33,152 nt of DNA, taken from the NCBI GenBank assembly GCA_013812905.1, contig JACCSP010000154.1:1-33152 (forward strand), read 5' to 3'. Under the pieces are notes generated by a model, which worked only from the letters and a program-made list of their open reading frames with translations, had not been told where the DNA came from and searched no databases. Position numbers and translations under genes: made by a program. The DNA is from Pyrinomonadaceae bacterium. Its GTDB lineage: Bacteria > Acidobacteriota > Blastocatellia > Pyrinomonadales > Pyrinomonadaceae. This document shows positions 8,466 through 16,085 of the stretch, in pieces (within the stretch, counting starts at the first letter, position 1; every line of letters begins with the position of its first letter).

Positions 8466-10922
8466 CTACGGACTAATTGTGATAAGCGGCGCGGTGGCCG
8501 CCGGTCTGCTCGAAAAAACCGAGGTGGCCCTGGTTACGGTCACGACTACCGGGGCGTCAGGGGAGTTTGCTAATGATGCCGGTAGCCTGAAGTTTATGAT
8601 ATCCCATCCAGGCATCTCCAGATTGGGTCTAACCAGAACAATCGAGTCGCCGGTAATGTCGGTTGTGCCAACCGTAACTTTAACTTCGGCTGGGGTTACT
8701 CCTCGGACTCCAGTGAGAGTAATTTCCAGTACCGTCGGCACCGTCATTCCACTGGCATCCAGCGACGTCACGGTGAAAGGTTCACCGGTCCGAGCCGCAG
8801 GATTGGTTACATTCACAATCGCCGCACGTCCTCCAACAGTAAACAGGTCGGGCTGGGCAGGTACAATTTGCAGCAAGCCACGAAGCTGGGTGCCTCCATT
8901 CAACCTGCTGTTTACTACCACAGTGGCCACTCCCGGAACAGCTCCCAGCGGCACTACGAAATTGATCTGCCTCGAAGTCCTGCCCACGAAGTAAAGTCCC
9001 GCGGCGACGCCGTTTATTGAGACAGACACTCCATTCAGTTCCACCGGCAAGGCCGGGCTGCGCAGGGTTTCGGATCCACCACTGGCCGTTTGATCCGAAG
9101 GCGCAAACTCAACTGTGGTTCGAACAATTCCCAGTTCTCCGCGCGCGAGACCCGTAATGGTGCCGGGTGAAGGACTCGGGGTGGGGCTTGGGCTCGGGCT
9201 GGCTTCGGGAATAGGCAGCGGAAATTCACTAGCGCCCGTGAAGAACGACAAGGGCGCTGATAATTCCGAAGTCACTGTTGGACTCAAAAGATAAAAAGCT
9301 TCGACAGATCTATCAGAATTGCCGGTACCGAGTTCCGCCCCACCATGACTGTATGCAAGTCGCTGACGGCTATCGCTCGTCAACGGACGAACGCCTACGA
9401 GAAAATCATTCGCAGCCAGAGCAGGATGCTTGGAAAGCCGCGTGAACGTGTTTGCGGGTGTGGCGGGAGCCTGCGTCGCGAATATCTGCGTGACTGTATT
9501 TGGATTCAAACCCGTACTGGCCTGGTCCGCTGCAGGGAACGTTCCGTCAGGTTTGAAGTTTAACGCCGAGGCAAAAATTAGCGTGGCCGGTTGGAGCGAA
9601 TTATTGTAGTCAGTGAAAGTCGGGAAACGAATAACGTCGTTTCCGGCGGCGGCTCTTTGGCCAACCTTTACAAATGTATCTGCGGCAATGTTGTAAACAA
9701 AGATGGCGTGCGCAGCTTCGTTGGTCGCGCTATTTGCCTTAGGATCGGAGGCCAGCGACTCCAAAGCGATCAGCGATCCATCCCGGCTCAATCGACGACC
9801 GGGATGGAGCGAATTTACCAGTCTGGTTTCGTCCCTGGTGCGAGTCGCCTGGCGAACATTGCTAAACGCGGCTCCGTCGTAGCTGGCAACGTAGATTTCC
9901 AGATTTCCCCGACCGTTGCCGTCATCGTTACTTCCAGCTAGATTCGCCGTCGAAAGAAAGGCCACCACGGAACCGTCCGCTGAGATAGACGGATTCTGTT
10001 GAAACACAGAAAACGGTCGTGCGCCGCCTGTGCTCTGCGTAATTGTCGCTTGAGTGAACGCGGATGTCTGCCGATTGAAGAAAAACAGTTCCGGATTTCT
10101 GTCAGCGTTCCCTACCGACGGAACCAGATTAGCTGTGGAAACAAATGCTATGCGATTGCCGTCATCGGAAATCGTCGCATCGCGGTTGTCGTCCGCCACC
10201 TGCGGTGCAACTCCACTTGCTCCGGGCGTGGGAAGCGTGGTTGCGGGAGTATCAGTGACTCTGGCAAATGCTCCACCAGACAAAGTCACAATCGGCAAAT
10301 TAGCGCCGCTCGTAAGATCTACGTCGGCAATTGCGGGTACCTGGTAAGTCCAAATTTCCTGATTTCCATCGGCGGCCAGTGCGCCCCCAGTGTCTACGCC
10401 GTTAAAATTACCCGGATCTGGAGCGTTTGAGCTAAAAACAATCGTGTAGAAGCGTTGGTTGGTGGTATTCAGCACCGGAGCCAAGCTGATCATGGGACGG
10501 TTGTTACTGATCTCAATCTGAATCTGAGCCGGATCAGCCGGTGCAGGAGTCGGTGCCGGACCGGGAGTTGGTGTCGGGGTGGGAGCCGGACTGGCGGATG
10601 GCTTGGGAACGTTTTTGGTATTCGTTATTTGGAAAATCCGGCGCTGGGCATAATCAGCGATGAAGATTTCTCGATTACCATCGGAATTATTGCGAGCTGC
10701 AGATCTATCAGTAGCAAGATCCCCATCGGATTCGAACACCACCAATCGCCCATTCGCTGTGAGGTCATTGGCAGTCGTCCTAAATCCGCTTGGTGACGAG
10801 GTCAATTGAATCAGGAATGGCTCCGGCGTGGCGCTCGGCGTCTGGGCGCTACTCGAAGAAAATCCCCCACAGGCGAGGGCAAGCACGACCATAGCGCACA
10901 ACGAACAAAAGGCTTGCTTCAC
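8466..10922 (-). CDS. Secreted PD40/TolB-like beta-propeller protein with Pro-rich linkers
   Basis: I place the start at GTG 10922-10920, not the longer upstream frame, because GGAGGG sits at 10932-10927 with a 4-5 base spacer and the protein then begins with a normal signal peptide (VKQAFCSLCAMVVLALACGG). This gives 818 residues. The first part carries repeated PD40/WD40-like strands (ANGRLVVFESDGDL, DDGNRIAFVSTANLVP, DGSVVAFLSTANL), as in periplasmic TolB-like propellers. Pro-Thr/Ser linkers lie at about residues 105-130 and 570-590. After the second linker comes a beta domain (VSINGVAAGLYFVGR, RQINFVVP, ATVVVNSRL) resembling the 'Solibacter C-terminal' family TIGR03437. It is probably exported or surface-exposed and structural or binding in role, with no catalytic motif. 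It reads in the same direction as the metalloprotease gene but 311 bp upstream. Confidence 0.85.
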   Translation of the reverse strand: MKQAFCSLCAMVVLALACGGFSSSSAQTPSATPEPFLIQLTSSPSGFRTTANDLTANGRLVVFESDGDLATDRSAARNNSDGNREIFIADYAQRRIFQITNTKNVPKPSASPAPTPTPTPGPAPTPAPADPAQIQIEISNNRPMISLAPVLNTTNQRFYTIVFSSNAPDPGNFNGVDTGGALAADGNQEIWTYQVPAIADVDLTSGANLPIVTLSGGAFARVTDTPATTLPTPGASGVAPQVADDNRDATISDDGNRIAFVSTANLVPSVGNADRNPELFFFNRQTSAFTQATITQSTGGARPFSVFQQNPSISADGSVVAFLSTANLAGSNDDGNGRGNLEIYVASYDGAAFSNVRQATRTRDETRLVNSLHPGRRLSRDGSLIALESLASDPKANSATNEAAHAIFVYNIAADTFVKVGQRAAAGNDVIRFPTFTDYNNSLQPATLIFASALNFKPDGTFPAADQASTGLNPNTVTQIFATQAPATPANTFTRLSKHPALAANDFLVGVRPLTSDSRQRLAYSHGGAELGTGNSDRSVEAFYLLSPTVTSELSAPLSFFTGASEFPLPIPEASPSPSPTPSPSPGTITGLARGELGIVRTTVEFAPSDQTASGGSETLRSPALPVELNGVSVSINGVAAGLYFVGRTSRQINFVVPLGAVPGVATVVVNSRLNGGTQLRGLLQIVPAQPDLFTVGGRAAIVNVTNPAARTGEPFTVTSLDASGMTVPTVLEITLTGVRGVTPAEVKVTVGTTDITGDSIVLVRPNLEMPGWDIINFRLPASLANSPDAPVVVTVTRATSVFSSRPAATAPLITISP

Positions 10923-10926
10923 AAAA

Positions 10927-10932
10927 CCCTCC
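10927..10932 (-). promoter_or_regulatory. Ribosome binding site deciding the GTG start of the propeller gene
   Basis: On the minus strand GGAGGG lies four bases before GTG (10922-10920). It moves the start 31 codons downstream of the longest frame and places the signal peptide at the true N-terminus. Confidence 0.75.
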
Positions 10933-11180
10933 GAAAATAAAGACGTAGATACAAGCAGATAAGATGCCCCAGGGAGCCTGAGCAGCAGCACGCCCCGGGT
11001 GAAGTTCCAAAACAATTAATTTGCCACCTGGCACTCAAAAGAAGCGCCATTTTACGCAGAACAAGCGGGTAACCGCAAGCATGCACGCAAACAAGCCTCC
11101 GAGGCTAGACGACTTGACGCCCGCGCGGAGTGTGGCCCCGACTTTACCGCATGGCCCAGAACAGTTATCGTTTCAACCAT

Positions 11181-12509
11181 ATGAGCCTGGCACTGCGCGT
11201 TGAAAGCGTTTCCAAGGTGTATCGCATCTATGACAGGCCGAACCATCGCCTGAAGGAGATGCTTACGCGCGGCCGCTGGAAGCGACATCGCGAATTCTGG
11301 GCTCTTAAAGACGTCGCTTTTGAGATTGAAGCGGGCACCACCACAGGCATCATCGGACCGAACGGCAGCGGCAAATCAACACTCCTCCAAATAATGACTG
11401 GGACGCTCGAACCCACTCATGGGAACGTGTGGCACGAAGGTCGCATTGCCGCCCTGCTGGAACTCGGGGCGGGATTCAATGCCGAATTTACGGGAATCGA
11501 GAATGTTTTCATGAATGCCGCGTTAATGGGTTTTTCGCGACGGGAAACAGAGGTCTTACTCCCTGAGATCGAGCGTTTTGCGGAGATCGGTCCCTTCATT
11601 CATCAAACCGTCAAGACTTATTCAAGCGGCATGTATGTGCGCCTGGCGTTCGCCATCGCGGCGAGCGTAGAGCCCGACATTTTGATCGTTGATGAAGCGC
11701 TAGCGGTCGGTGATGCAGTCTTTCAGCATCGGTGCTTGCGTCGCATCAAGGATCTTCAGCAGCATGGTAGGACGGTAGTCTTCGTTTCTCATGACGCAGC
11801 CGCAGTACGCGCCTTGTGCACTCGGGCAATTCTCTTAAACGCCGGACGCGTAATCGCAGACGGCAAACCCACCGACGTGCTCAATCATTATCAGAAGATC
11901 ATTATGGAGCGCGAGGAGGAGTATGATGCGGAGACGACTGCTAGCATATCTTCCGCAGGTCCCCTTCCCCCCGACGAAAGCCTGGCGCCTCTCAGTTACA
12001 CTTATCGTCACGGAGATGGCAGCGCCGAGATTGTGGGAGCCGAACTTACTGACGCCGCCCATCGCCGCATCGAAATTAGCGAAACCGGCGAGCCATTGGC
12101 GGCGCGGGTGATCGCTCGCTTCCATCGGGACGTGGACGAACCCGTGGTTGGCTTTCTCATTCGCAACCGTCACGGCATACACGCCTACGGAACTAACACG
12201 AAAGAGCAGCAAATCGAATTCGGCTCGGTAAGACGCGGTGAGGGATTGGAGGTTAGTTTCGCGTTTAACTGCTGGCTGGGCGTTGACCAATATTCGATTT
12301 CGTTTGCGATTCACGGCCACGATGGGCAGGCTTATGACTGGCTGGATGGCGCTCTCTTCTTCAACGTGACAAGTATGACGCGGACCGAAGGGGTGGCCAA
12401 CCTCGATGCGACCGCCACCGCGCGCCGCCGCCCCGCAACCCCCCGGGCGGCGGACATAAACGATGAGAGAGCGTTAAATATCAGGCGAGAGGGCGCGGCT
12501 CATGGTTGA
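11181..12509 (+). CDS. wzt: ABC transporter ATPase for polysaccharide export with C-terminal glycan-binding domain (Wzt-like)
   Basis: From the ATG at 11181 the protein has 442 residues; the upstream in-frame extension has no ABC features. The ATPase domain has Walker A GPNGSGKST (59-67), the variant signature YSSGM typical of Wzt/TagH exporters, Walker B ILIVDEALAVGD and the switch His in VSHD. After a hinge, residues of about 275-400 form a Wzt C-terminal beta-sandwich (EIVGAELTD, VVGFLIRNRHGIHAYGTNT, YSISFAIHGHDG), which in E. coli O8/O9a-type systems recognises the modified end of the glycan before export. A 40-residue Ala/Arg-rich tail follows. It overlaps the next gene by 8 bp (12502-12509), implying translational coupling. 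Its permease partner is presumably the gene at 4055-4879, which is not adjacent. Confidence 0.93.
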   Translation: MSLALRVESVSKVYRIYDRPNHRLKEMLTRGRWKRHREFWALKDVAFEIEAGTTTGIIGPNGSGKSTLLQIMTGTLEPTHGNVWHEGRIAALLELGAGFNAEFTGIENVFMNAALMGFSRRETEVLLPEIERFAEIGPFIHQTVKTYSSGMYVRLAFAIAASVEPDILIVDEALAVGDAVFQHRCLRRIKDLQQHGRTVVFVSHDAAAVRALCTRAILLNAGRVIADGKPTDVLNHYQKIIMEREEEYDAETTASISSAGPLPPDESLAPLSYTYRHGDGSAEIVGAELTDAAHRRIEISETGEPLAARVIARFHRDVDEPVVGFLIRNRHGIHAYGTNTKEQQIEFGSVRRGEGLEVSFAFNCWLGVDQYSISFAIHGHDGQAYDWLDGALFFNVTSMTRTEGVANLDATATARRRPATPRAADINDERALNIRREGAAHG

Positions 12510-13230
12510 TGAGGAAGTTGAAAGCACGCTACGAGAGATACGTGAGCGGGTCCGCAAAACAGCAGAACTGGAAGCCGAGACACCCCGCGCAGTTATAAGC
12601 CCCGCCAACGTTTCCGTGGGTTTCATAGGCGAATCTGCGAGAACGCGCGAAGCCATGACGCGCATCGACGCATATCTCACCACGACGGCGCGTGCCTGGG
12701 ATCGGCTGCCGCCCCTGGTCAGTAATCGCAGCGGAGGACTCGCGCGTCTGGAACTGTGGGTGAAGCGGCGCTTTAAACAAGCAACGCGCTGGTATTCGTG
12801 GGAGCAGGTCAACTTCAACGCCGCCGTGCATCATGCGCTTCGCGATATGCTGGATGCACTCCTGGCCTTGGAACAGCAGCTCGGGCAACAGCGGGCGGAG
12901 TTGAGCGCGGAGATGGAAGCCCGAGCGCAGCAAAACCAGATAGAAATAATGACGCAGCGAGCGGAAATCGAGTCGCAAAGGGCAGCACTTGAGTCGCAAC
13001 GGGCACAAATGGAAGCGGAACAACAAGCGCGAAGTCTTGAGGTGAATACACAACTGGCCGATCTGAGCCGGGAAGTACGCGAGCGCGATCAAGAGCGTCT
13101 CGAAGAGCAACGTGTCTGCTTCAAACAATTATCACTCGAAATCAGCGAGGCGGAGGTGTTGCTAGATCGCGCAAGACGCGACATTGAATCGCGGCTGGAC
13201 AAGCTGGAAAGTTCAAATCGCAAATCGTGA
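12502..13230 (+). CDS. Coiled-coil protein, candidate chain-length ruler component
   Basis: The 242-residue soluble protein starts inside the stop region of the Wzt gene (8-bp overlap). Residues 1-75 are mixed and charged. Residues of about 80-125 contain LELWVKRRFKQATRWYSW followed by EQVNFNAAVHHALRDML, a segment type I associate with the N-termini of some polysaccharide-cluster methyltransferases and glycosyltransferases. From about residue 125 to the end it is a nearly uninterrupted, Gln/Glu/Arg-rich coiled coil with three near-identical heptads (QRAEIES, QRAALES, QRAQMEA). There is no catalytic motif, signal or membrane span. Its place between Wzt and a methyltransferase suggests the coiled-coil ruler part of a WbdD-like terminator encoded as a separate protein (inference). 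The last codons and the stop lie inside a heptamer DNA repeat. Confidence 0.82.
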   Translation: MVDEEVESTLREIRERVRKTAELEAETPRAVISPANVSVGFIGESARTREAMTRIDAYLTTTARAWDRLPPLVSNRSGGLARLELWVKRRFKQATRWYSWEQVNFNAAVHHALRDMLDALLALEQQLGQQRAELSAEMEARAQQNQIEIMTQRAEIESQRAALESQRAQMEAEQQARSLEVNTQLADLSREVRERDQERLEEQRVCFKQLSLEISEAEVLLDRARRDIESRLDKLESSNRKS

Positions 13231-13243
13231 ATCGTGAATCGTG
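13212..13243. repeat. Degenerate heptamer repeat (array 2), overlapping a gene end
   Basis: Steps of seven read TTCAAAT, CGCAAAT, CGTGAAT, CGTGAAT, CGTG. The array supplies the last five codons and the TGA stop (13228-13230) of the coiled-coil gene. It is in the opposite orientation to array 3 at 13405. Confidence 0.75.
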
Positions 13244-13327
13244 TCCGTGTTTGGTAGCGTCATAGTTTAGTGTTCTTAGCGTAATAGGCCCAATGGATCT
13301 TCTTGAGCAACGTTTCAGCAAGAATTA

Positions 13328-13395
13328 CGATCCACGAAACCGCACGAAACGTCACGAAGGCGAGTTGGTGTGACTTCGTGTCATTTGGTGGATCG
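13328..13395. repeat. Long imperfect palindrome, family A copy 1
   Basis: The left arm CGATCCACGAAAC continues with repeated CACGAAA-like words. The right arm mirrors them (CTTCGTG) and ends in GGTGGATCG. Together they form a hairpin-forming element of about 68 bp between two heptamer arrays. Homologous copies lie at 21438 and 32385. Confidence 0.75.
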
Positions 13396-13404
13396 TCTCC
13401 TTCA

Positions 13405-13439
13405 GTTCACGATTTACGATTTGCGATTCACGATTTACG
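13405..13439. repeat. Degenerate heptamer repeat (array 3)
   Basis: Five consecutive heptamers, GTTCACG, ATTTACG, ATTTGCG, ATTCACG and ATTTACG, stop 11 bases before the next start codon. They are the reverse complement of the CGTGAAT unit. The false N-terminal extension of the next gene (FTIYDLRFTIY) is the translation of this array. Confidence 0.8.
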
Positions 13440-13450
13440 CTCCTAGTAAT

Positions 13451-14785
13451 ATGCCATCTTCACCCCTAAACAATTTCTATCAACAAGCCGGGATCGTCGA
13501 CCCTGCTGAGTTCTACCGCACGAAGTTTGTTTCGGACGAGGTGCTCGACGCGCGTTACTTCAAGGCGCTGGACCGCTTTGACGTGCGCTTCGCGCGAACC
13601 ATGTGGATTTACGACAACGTGCGCGCCGGTTCGTCTGTGCTTGATCTCGGCTGCGGTGCGGGGATGCTGGCTCTGTTAAAGCGCAAAGGTATCACGCTGA
13701 CAGGAGTTGATCTCTCGCCAGAGTGCGCACAGGCGGCGCGGCGCAACGGCTACGATTTCACTCTTAGCGCTGAACTCTCGCACCTGCCTCTCGCGGACGC
13801 GAGTTTCGATTATGTGGTCAGTCTAGACGTAATCGGTCACGTCGGTTTTGAAGAAAAGGATGCGGTGCTTGCCGAAGTCAGGCGCGTGCTGCGTCCAGGC
13901 GGTGTAACCATGCACGGCATTGAATGTACGGATCGTCGCGCCCAGAAGTCTTACGACGAAATGAACCCTGATGAGTTGCGGCGGTTCGTCGAGGTGGACG
14001 GACACGTGGGCCTGGAGGAGGAACAGGAGCACACGGCTCGATTCCGGCAATTCTTTGACCACGTAGCATCAGAGCCGCGTTACACACTTTGTCTCAGCAG
14101 CGAAGAATTCATAAAGCAGGCAGACAAATACGGGCTACATTTTGAGTCGGATTTTCTCGACTACCTGCGCAGTCTTTCCTTCAAGGAGCGCCGTGCCTTC
14201 GACCTAGCGATGGGTTATGTGTTTGGAAAGATATCCGACCTCCAGATGTCTTTGCCGAAGAGCGGCCTCTACCTCTTTTTGAAGGCTTCAGATCGGCCCC
14301 TGGGACCGTTTTATAACGAGCATCGCGACCGCCACGCCTTGTTAGCCCCCGAGCGTGCTGACGACACGGGGCAGGTTGTTTGTCTTGATCGGAGCAGGAA
14401 GGCGACGTTTGACTATGGCTGGTTTGAGCCAAATATCATACCGCCGGTCGCGCGCTGGATGAGCAGCCGCGGTCGCGTGTCATTCGGCGTTGATAAGCTC
14501 TCCGAAGTCAGTCTTGATCTGACGACGCATATGCCAGACCTTCGTACGCGACCGCTCGGTGTGGAAGTCTTCCTAAATGGAACAAAGCTCTGCGCATTCT
14601 CGCTTTTCCAACAGTCGTGGCTGAATCTGCGCGTCCCTGTCCCCGAGCCTTTAAGTTCGAAAGCGCGGGGAAAGTTTGAACTTGAGATTCATGCCGACCG
14701 CACATGGCAGCCCCGACCGTCGGGCGAGGAGACCCGCGACGACCGCGAGCTCTCCGTCGCGGTCTGCAACATCGTGATTCAATGA
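13451..14785 (+). CDS. SAM-dependent methyltransferase with C-terminal beta-sandwich domain
   Basis: The longer frame from 13370 only translates a heptamer repeat, so ATG 13451 (MPSSPLNNFYQQAGIVDPAE) is taken, giving 444 residues. A class I methyltransferase fold occupies the N-terminal half: motif I VLDLGCGAGMLALLKRKG, acidic residue GVDLS, motif IV FDYVVSLDVIGHV and LRPGGVTMHGIEC. Residues of about 190-290 are helical. From about 300 to the end is a beta-rich module (FDYGWFEPNI, PLGVEVFLNGTKLCAFSL, ending RDDRELSVAVCNIVI) that looks like a carbohydrate-associated accessory domain. Following Wzt and the coiled-coil gene, it is the best candidate for the enzyme that caps the chain end recognised by the Wzt C-domain. 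That role is inferred from context; the methyltransferase call is firm. Confidence 0.9.
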   Translation: MPSSPLNNFYQQAGIVDPAEFYRTKFVSDEVLDARYFKALDRFDVRFARTMWIYDNVRAGSSVLDLGCGAGMLALLKRKGITLTGVDLSPECAQAARRNGYDFTLSAELSHLPLADASFDYVVSLDVIGHVGFEEKDAVLAEVRRVLRPGGVTMHGIECTDRRAQKSYDEMNPDELRRFVEVDGHVGLEEEQEHTARFRQFFDHVASEPRYTLCLSSEEFIKQADKYGLHFESDFLDYLRSLSFKERRAFDLAMGYVFGKISDLQMSLPKSGLYLFLKASDRPLGPFYNEHRDRHALLAPERADDTGQVVCLDRSRKATFDYGWFEPNIIPPVARWMSSRGRVSFGVDKLSEVSLDLTTHMPDLRTRPLGVEVFLNGTKLCAFSLFQQSWLNLRVPVPEPLSSKARGKFELEIHADRTWQPRPSGEETRDDRELSVAVCNIVIQ

Positions 14786-14812
14786 CCCAGTCAGGAGTCT
14801 GGAATCCGTTTA

Positions 14813-15865
14813 TTGTCGATTCGTAACATTCTCATTTGCACGACACAGGTTCCTTTTACGAGCGGGGGAGGCGAGTCTCACGTCCAGGGACTGCGGCGCG
14901 CATTCTGTGAAGCAGGCTACCTGGCGGAAGTGGTAGCGCTGCCATTCAAGTGGTATCCCCCGTCTGAGATCATGCGCGGGGCGCTGGCATGGCGTATGCT
15001 CGACTTGAGTGAGGCGAATGGCAAGCCCGTTGACCTGGTCATTGGAATGAAGTTTCCGGCCTATCTGGTTAAGCATGAAAGAAAAGTCCTGTGGGTCATG
15101 CACCAGTACCGCGGCGCTTATAACCTTTGGGGCACGGCCTTCGACGATCTCTCAACTTATCCAGAGGGTACTCGAGTGCGCGAATGGATACGTCACTGCG
15201 ACACGCGCTTCATCCCTGAGGCGAAAAGAGTCTTCGCTAACTCAAAGACGGTCGCCGAAAGACTCAGACGCTACAACCAGATCGCAAGCGATCCGCTTTA
15301 TCATCCACCACCGCGGTTCGAGCAACTGCGCTGCGGCGCACAGGGCGACTACATCTTCTATCCAAGTCGTCTGGAACCACAGAAGCGCCAGGAACTCTTA
15401 ATTGAAGCAATGAAGTTTGCGCACACTCCCATCAAGGTCGTTTTCGCCGGCAATTCGTCCAACCTCAAGCATTATCATTCGCTTATCAAACAACACGGAG
15501 TGGGGGAACGTGTAAAACTGCTCGGATTCATTTCGGACGAGGAGAAGATCGAGTTTTACGCAAACGCGCTGGGCGTGTGTTACCTGCCTTTTGACGAAGA
15601 CTATGGCTACGTAACGCTCGAAGGATTGCTTTCGGGCAAGCCTGTCGTGGTACCCAGTGATGGGGGCGGGGCAACAGAATTTGTCGAACACGACCGGGAT
15701 GGTTTCGTCGTCGCTCCCGACCCGCGCGCCATAGCGGACTCCTTGGACGCGCTTTATCTGGATCGGGAGCGGGCTCGAAAGATGGGCGTGCGCGGAAGGG
15801 AGAAACTTCAGGCCATGAACTTGTCGTGGCAGAACGTGGTCGACCGTCTCATCTCCGCAGCTTAA
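14813..15865 (+). CDS. Glycosyltransferase family 4 (GT-B fold)
   Basis: The 350-residue soluble enzyme begins with IRNILICTTQVPFTSGGGES, the usual GT4 N-terminus with a Gly-rich loop. The C-terminal nucleotide-sugar half has YIFYPSRLEPQKRQELLIEA, IKVVFAGN, VKLLGFISDEEKIEFYANA and the conserved acidic region EDYGYVTLEGLLSGKPVV ending in DGGGATEFV. It would transfer a sugar from an NDP donor to the growing lipid-linked chain in the cytoplasm, with retention of configuration as in the family. The start is TTG at 14813, the only sensible start near motif 1. AGGAG at 14792 is rather far upstream. It lies 27 bp after the methyltransferase and is likely co-transcribed. Donor and acceptor cannot be read from sequence. 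Confidence 0.9.
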   Translation: MSIRNILICTTQVPFTSGGGESHVQGLRRAFCEAGYLAEVVALPFKWYPPSEIMRGALAWRMLDLSEANGKPVDLVIGMKFPAYLVKHERKVLWVMHQYRGAYNLWGTAFDDLSTYPEGTRVREWIRHCDTRFIPEAKRVFANSKTVAERLRRYNQIASDPLYHPPPRFEQLRCGAQGDYIFYPSRLEPQKRQELLIEAMKFAHTPIKVVFAGNSSNLKHYHSLIKQHGVGERVKLLGFISDEEKIEFYANALGVCYLPFDEDYGYVTLEGLLSGKPVVVPSDGGGATEFVEHDRDGFVVAPDPRAIADSLDALYLDRERARKMGVRGREKLQAMNLSWQNVVDRLISAA

Positions 15866-15889
15866 TCAAAAAACATCGACGCGATATGA

Positions 15890-16057
15890 AGCGATGGCGA
15901 CGCGAACTTGCCGCACGATATCCGGCCGGACGAGGAAGTAACTCTCATGATCAAAGTAAAGGTGCCGCAAGATTCCAGCCAATACGTGCTTGAACTGGAT
16001 ATAGTGCAGGAGCAATTAAACATCTTCCACGAGCGCGGTTCGCAGTCCGCGAAGTAA
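15890..16057 (+). pseudogene. Remnant of an Ig-like C-terminal domain (gene fragment)
   Basis: This 55-codon open stretch follows an in-frame TGA (15887-15889) and reads LPHDIRPDEEVTLMIKVKVP, then QYVLELDIVQEQLNIFHERG, then ends at a TAA. It matches the last part of the C-terminal domain of the proteins at 17428 and 20223 (for example LPGSYTLKVDLVDQHVCWFE and PGRYIVEFDMVSEYIAWFE): the same LP...PxE signature, the Tyr-x-(Val/Leu) strand, the Asp-(Ile/Leu/Met)-Val strand and the Glu/Phe end. The Trp of the final WF is replaced by Ile. No start codon or upstream domain remains, so I read it as the 3' relic of a deleted methyltransferase or glycosyltransferase fusion. Confidence 0.75.
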
Positions 16058-16085
16058 ACGTGCGAGTGGAGTAGGCTCAAGGTTT

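Noticed and set aside
8191-8994. 267-codon plus-strand reading frame
   Set aside because: Mostly antisense to the C-terminal part of the propeller gene, which has signal, repeats and Shine-Dalgarno. The frame's protein is low in recognisable structure and its first part crosses a repeat.
13212-13439. CRISPR-like array
   Set aside because: The units are 7 bases in immediate tandem with no spacers, and no cas genes are present.
13370-13450. N-terminal extension of the methyltransferase
   Set aside because: It translates palindrome and heptamer repeats; ATG 13451 gives the normal start.
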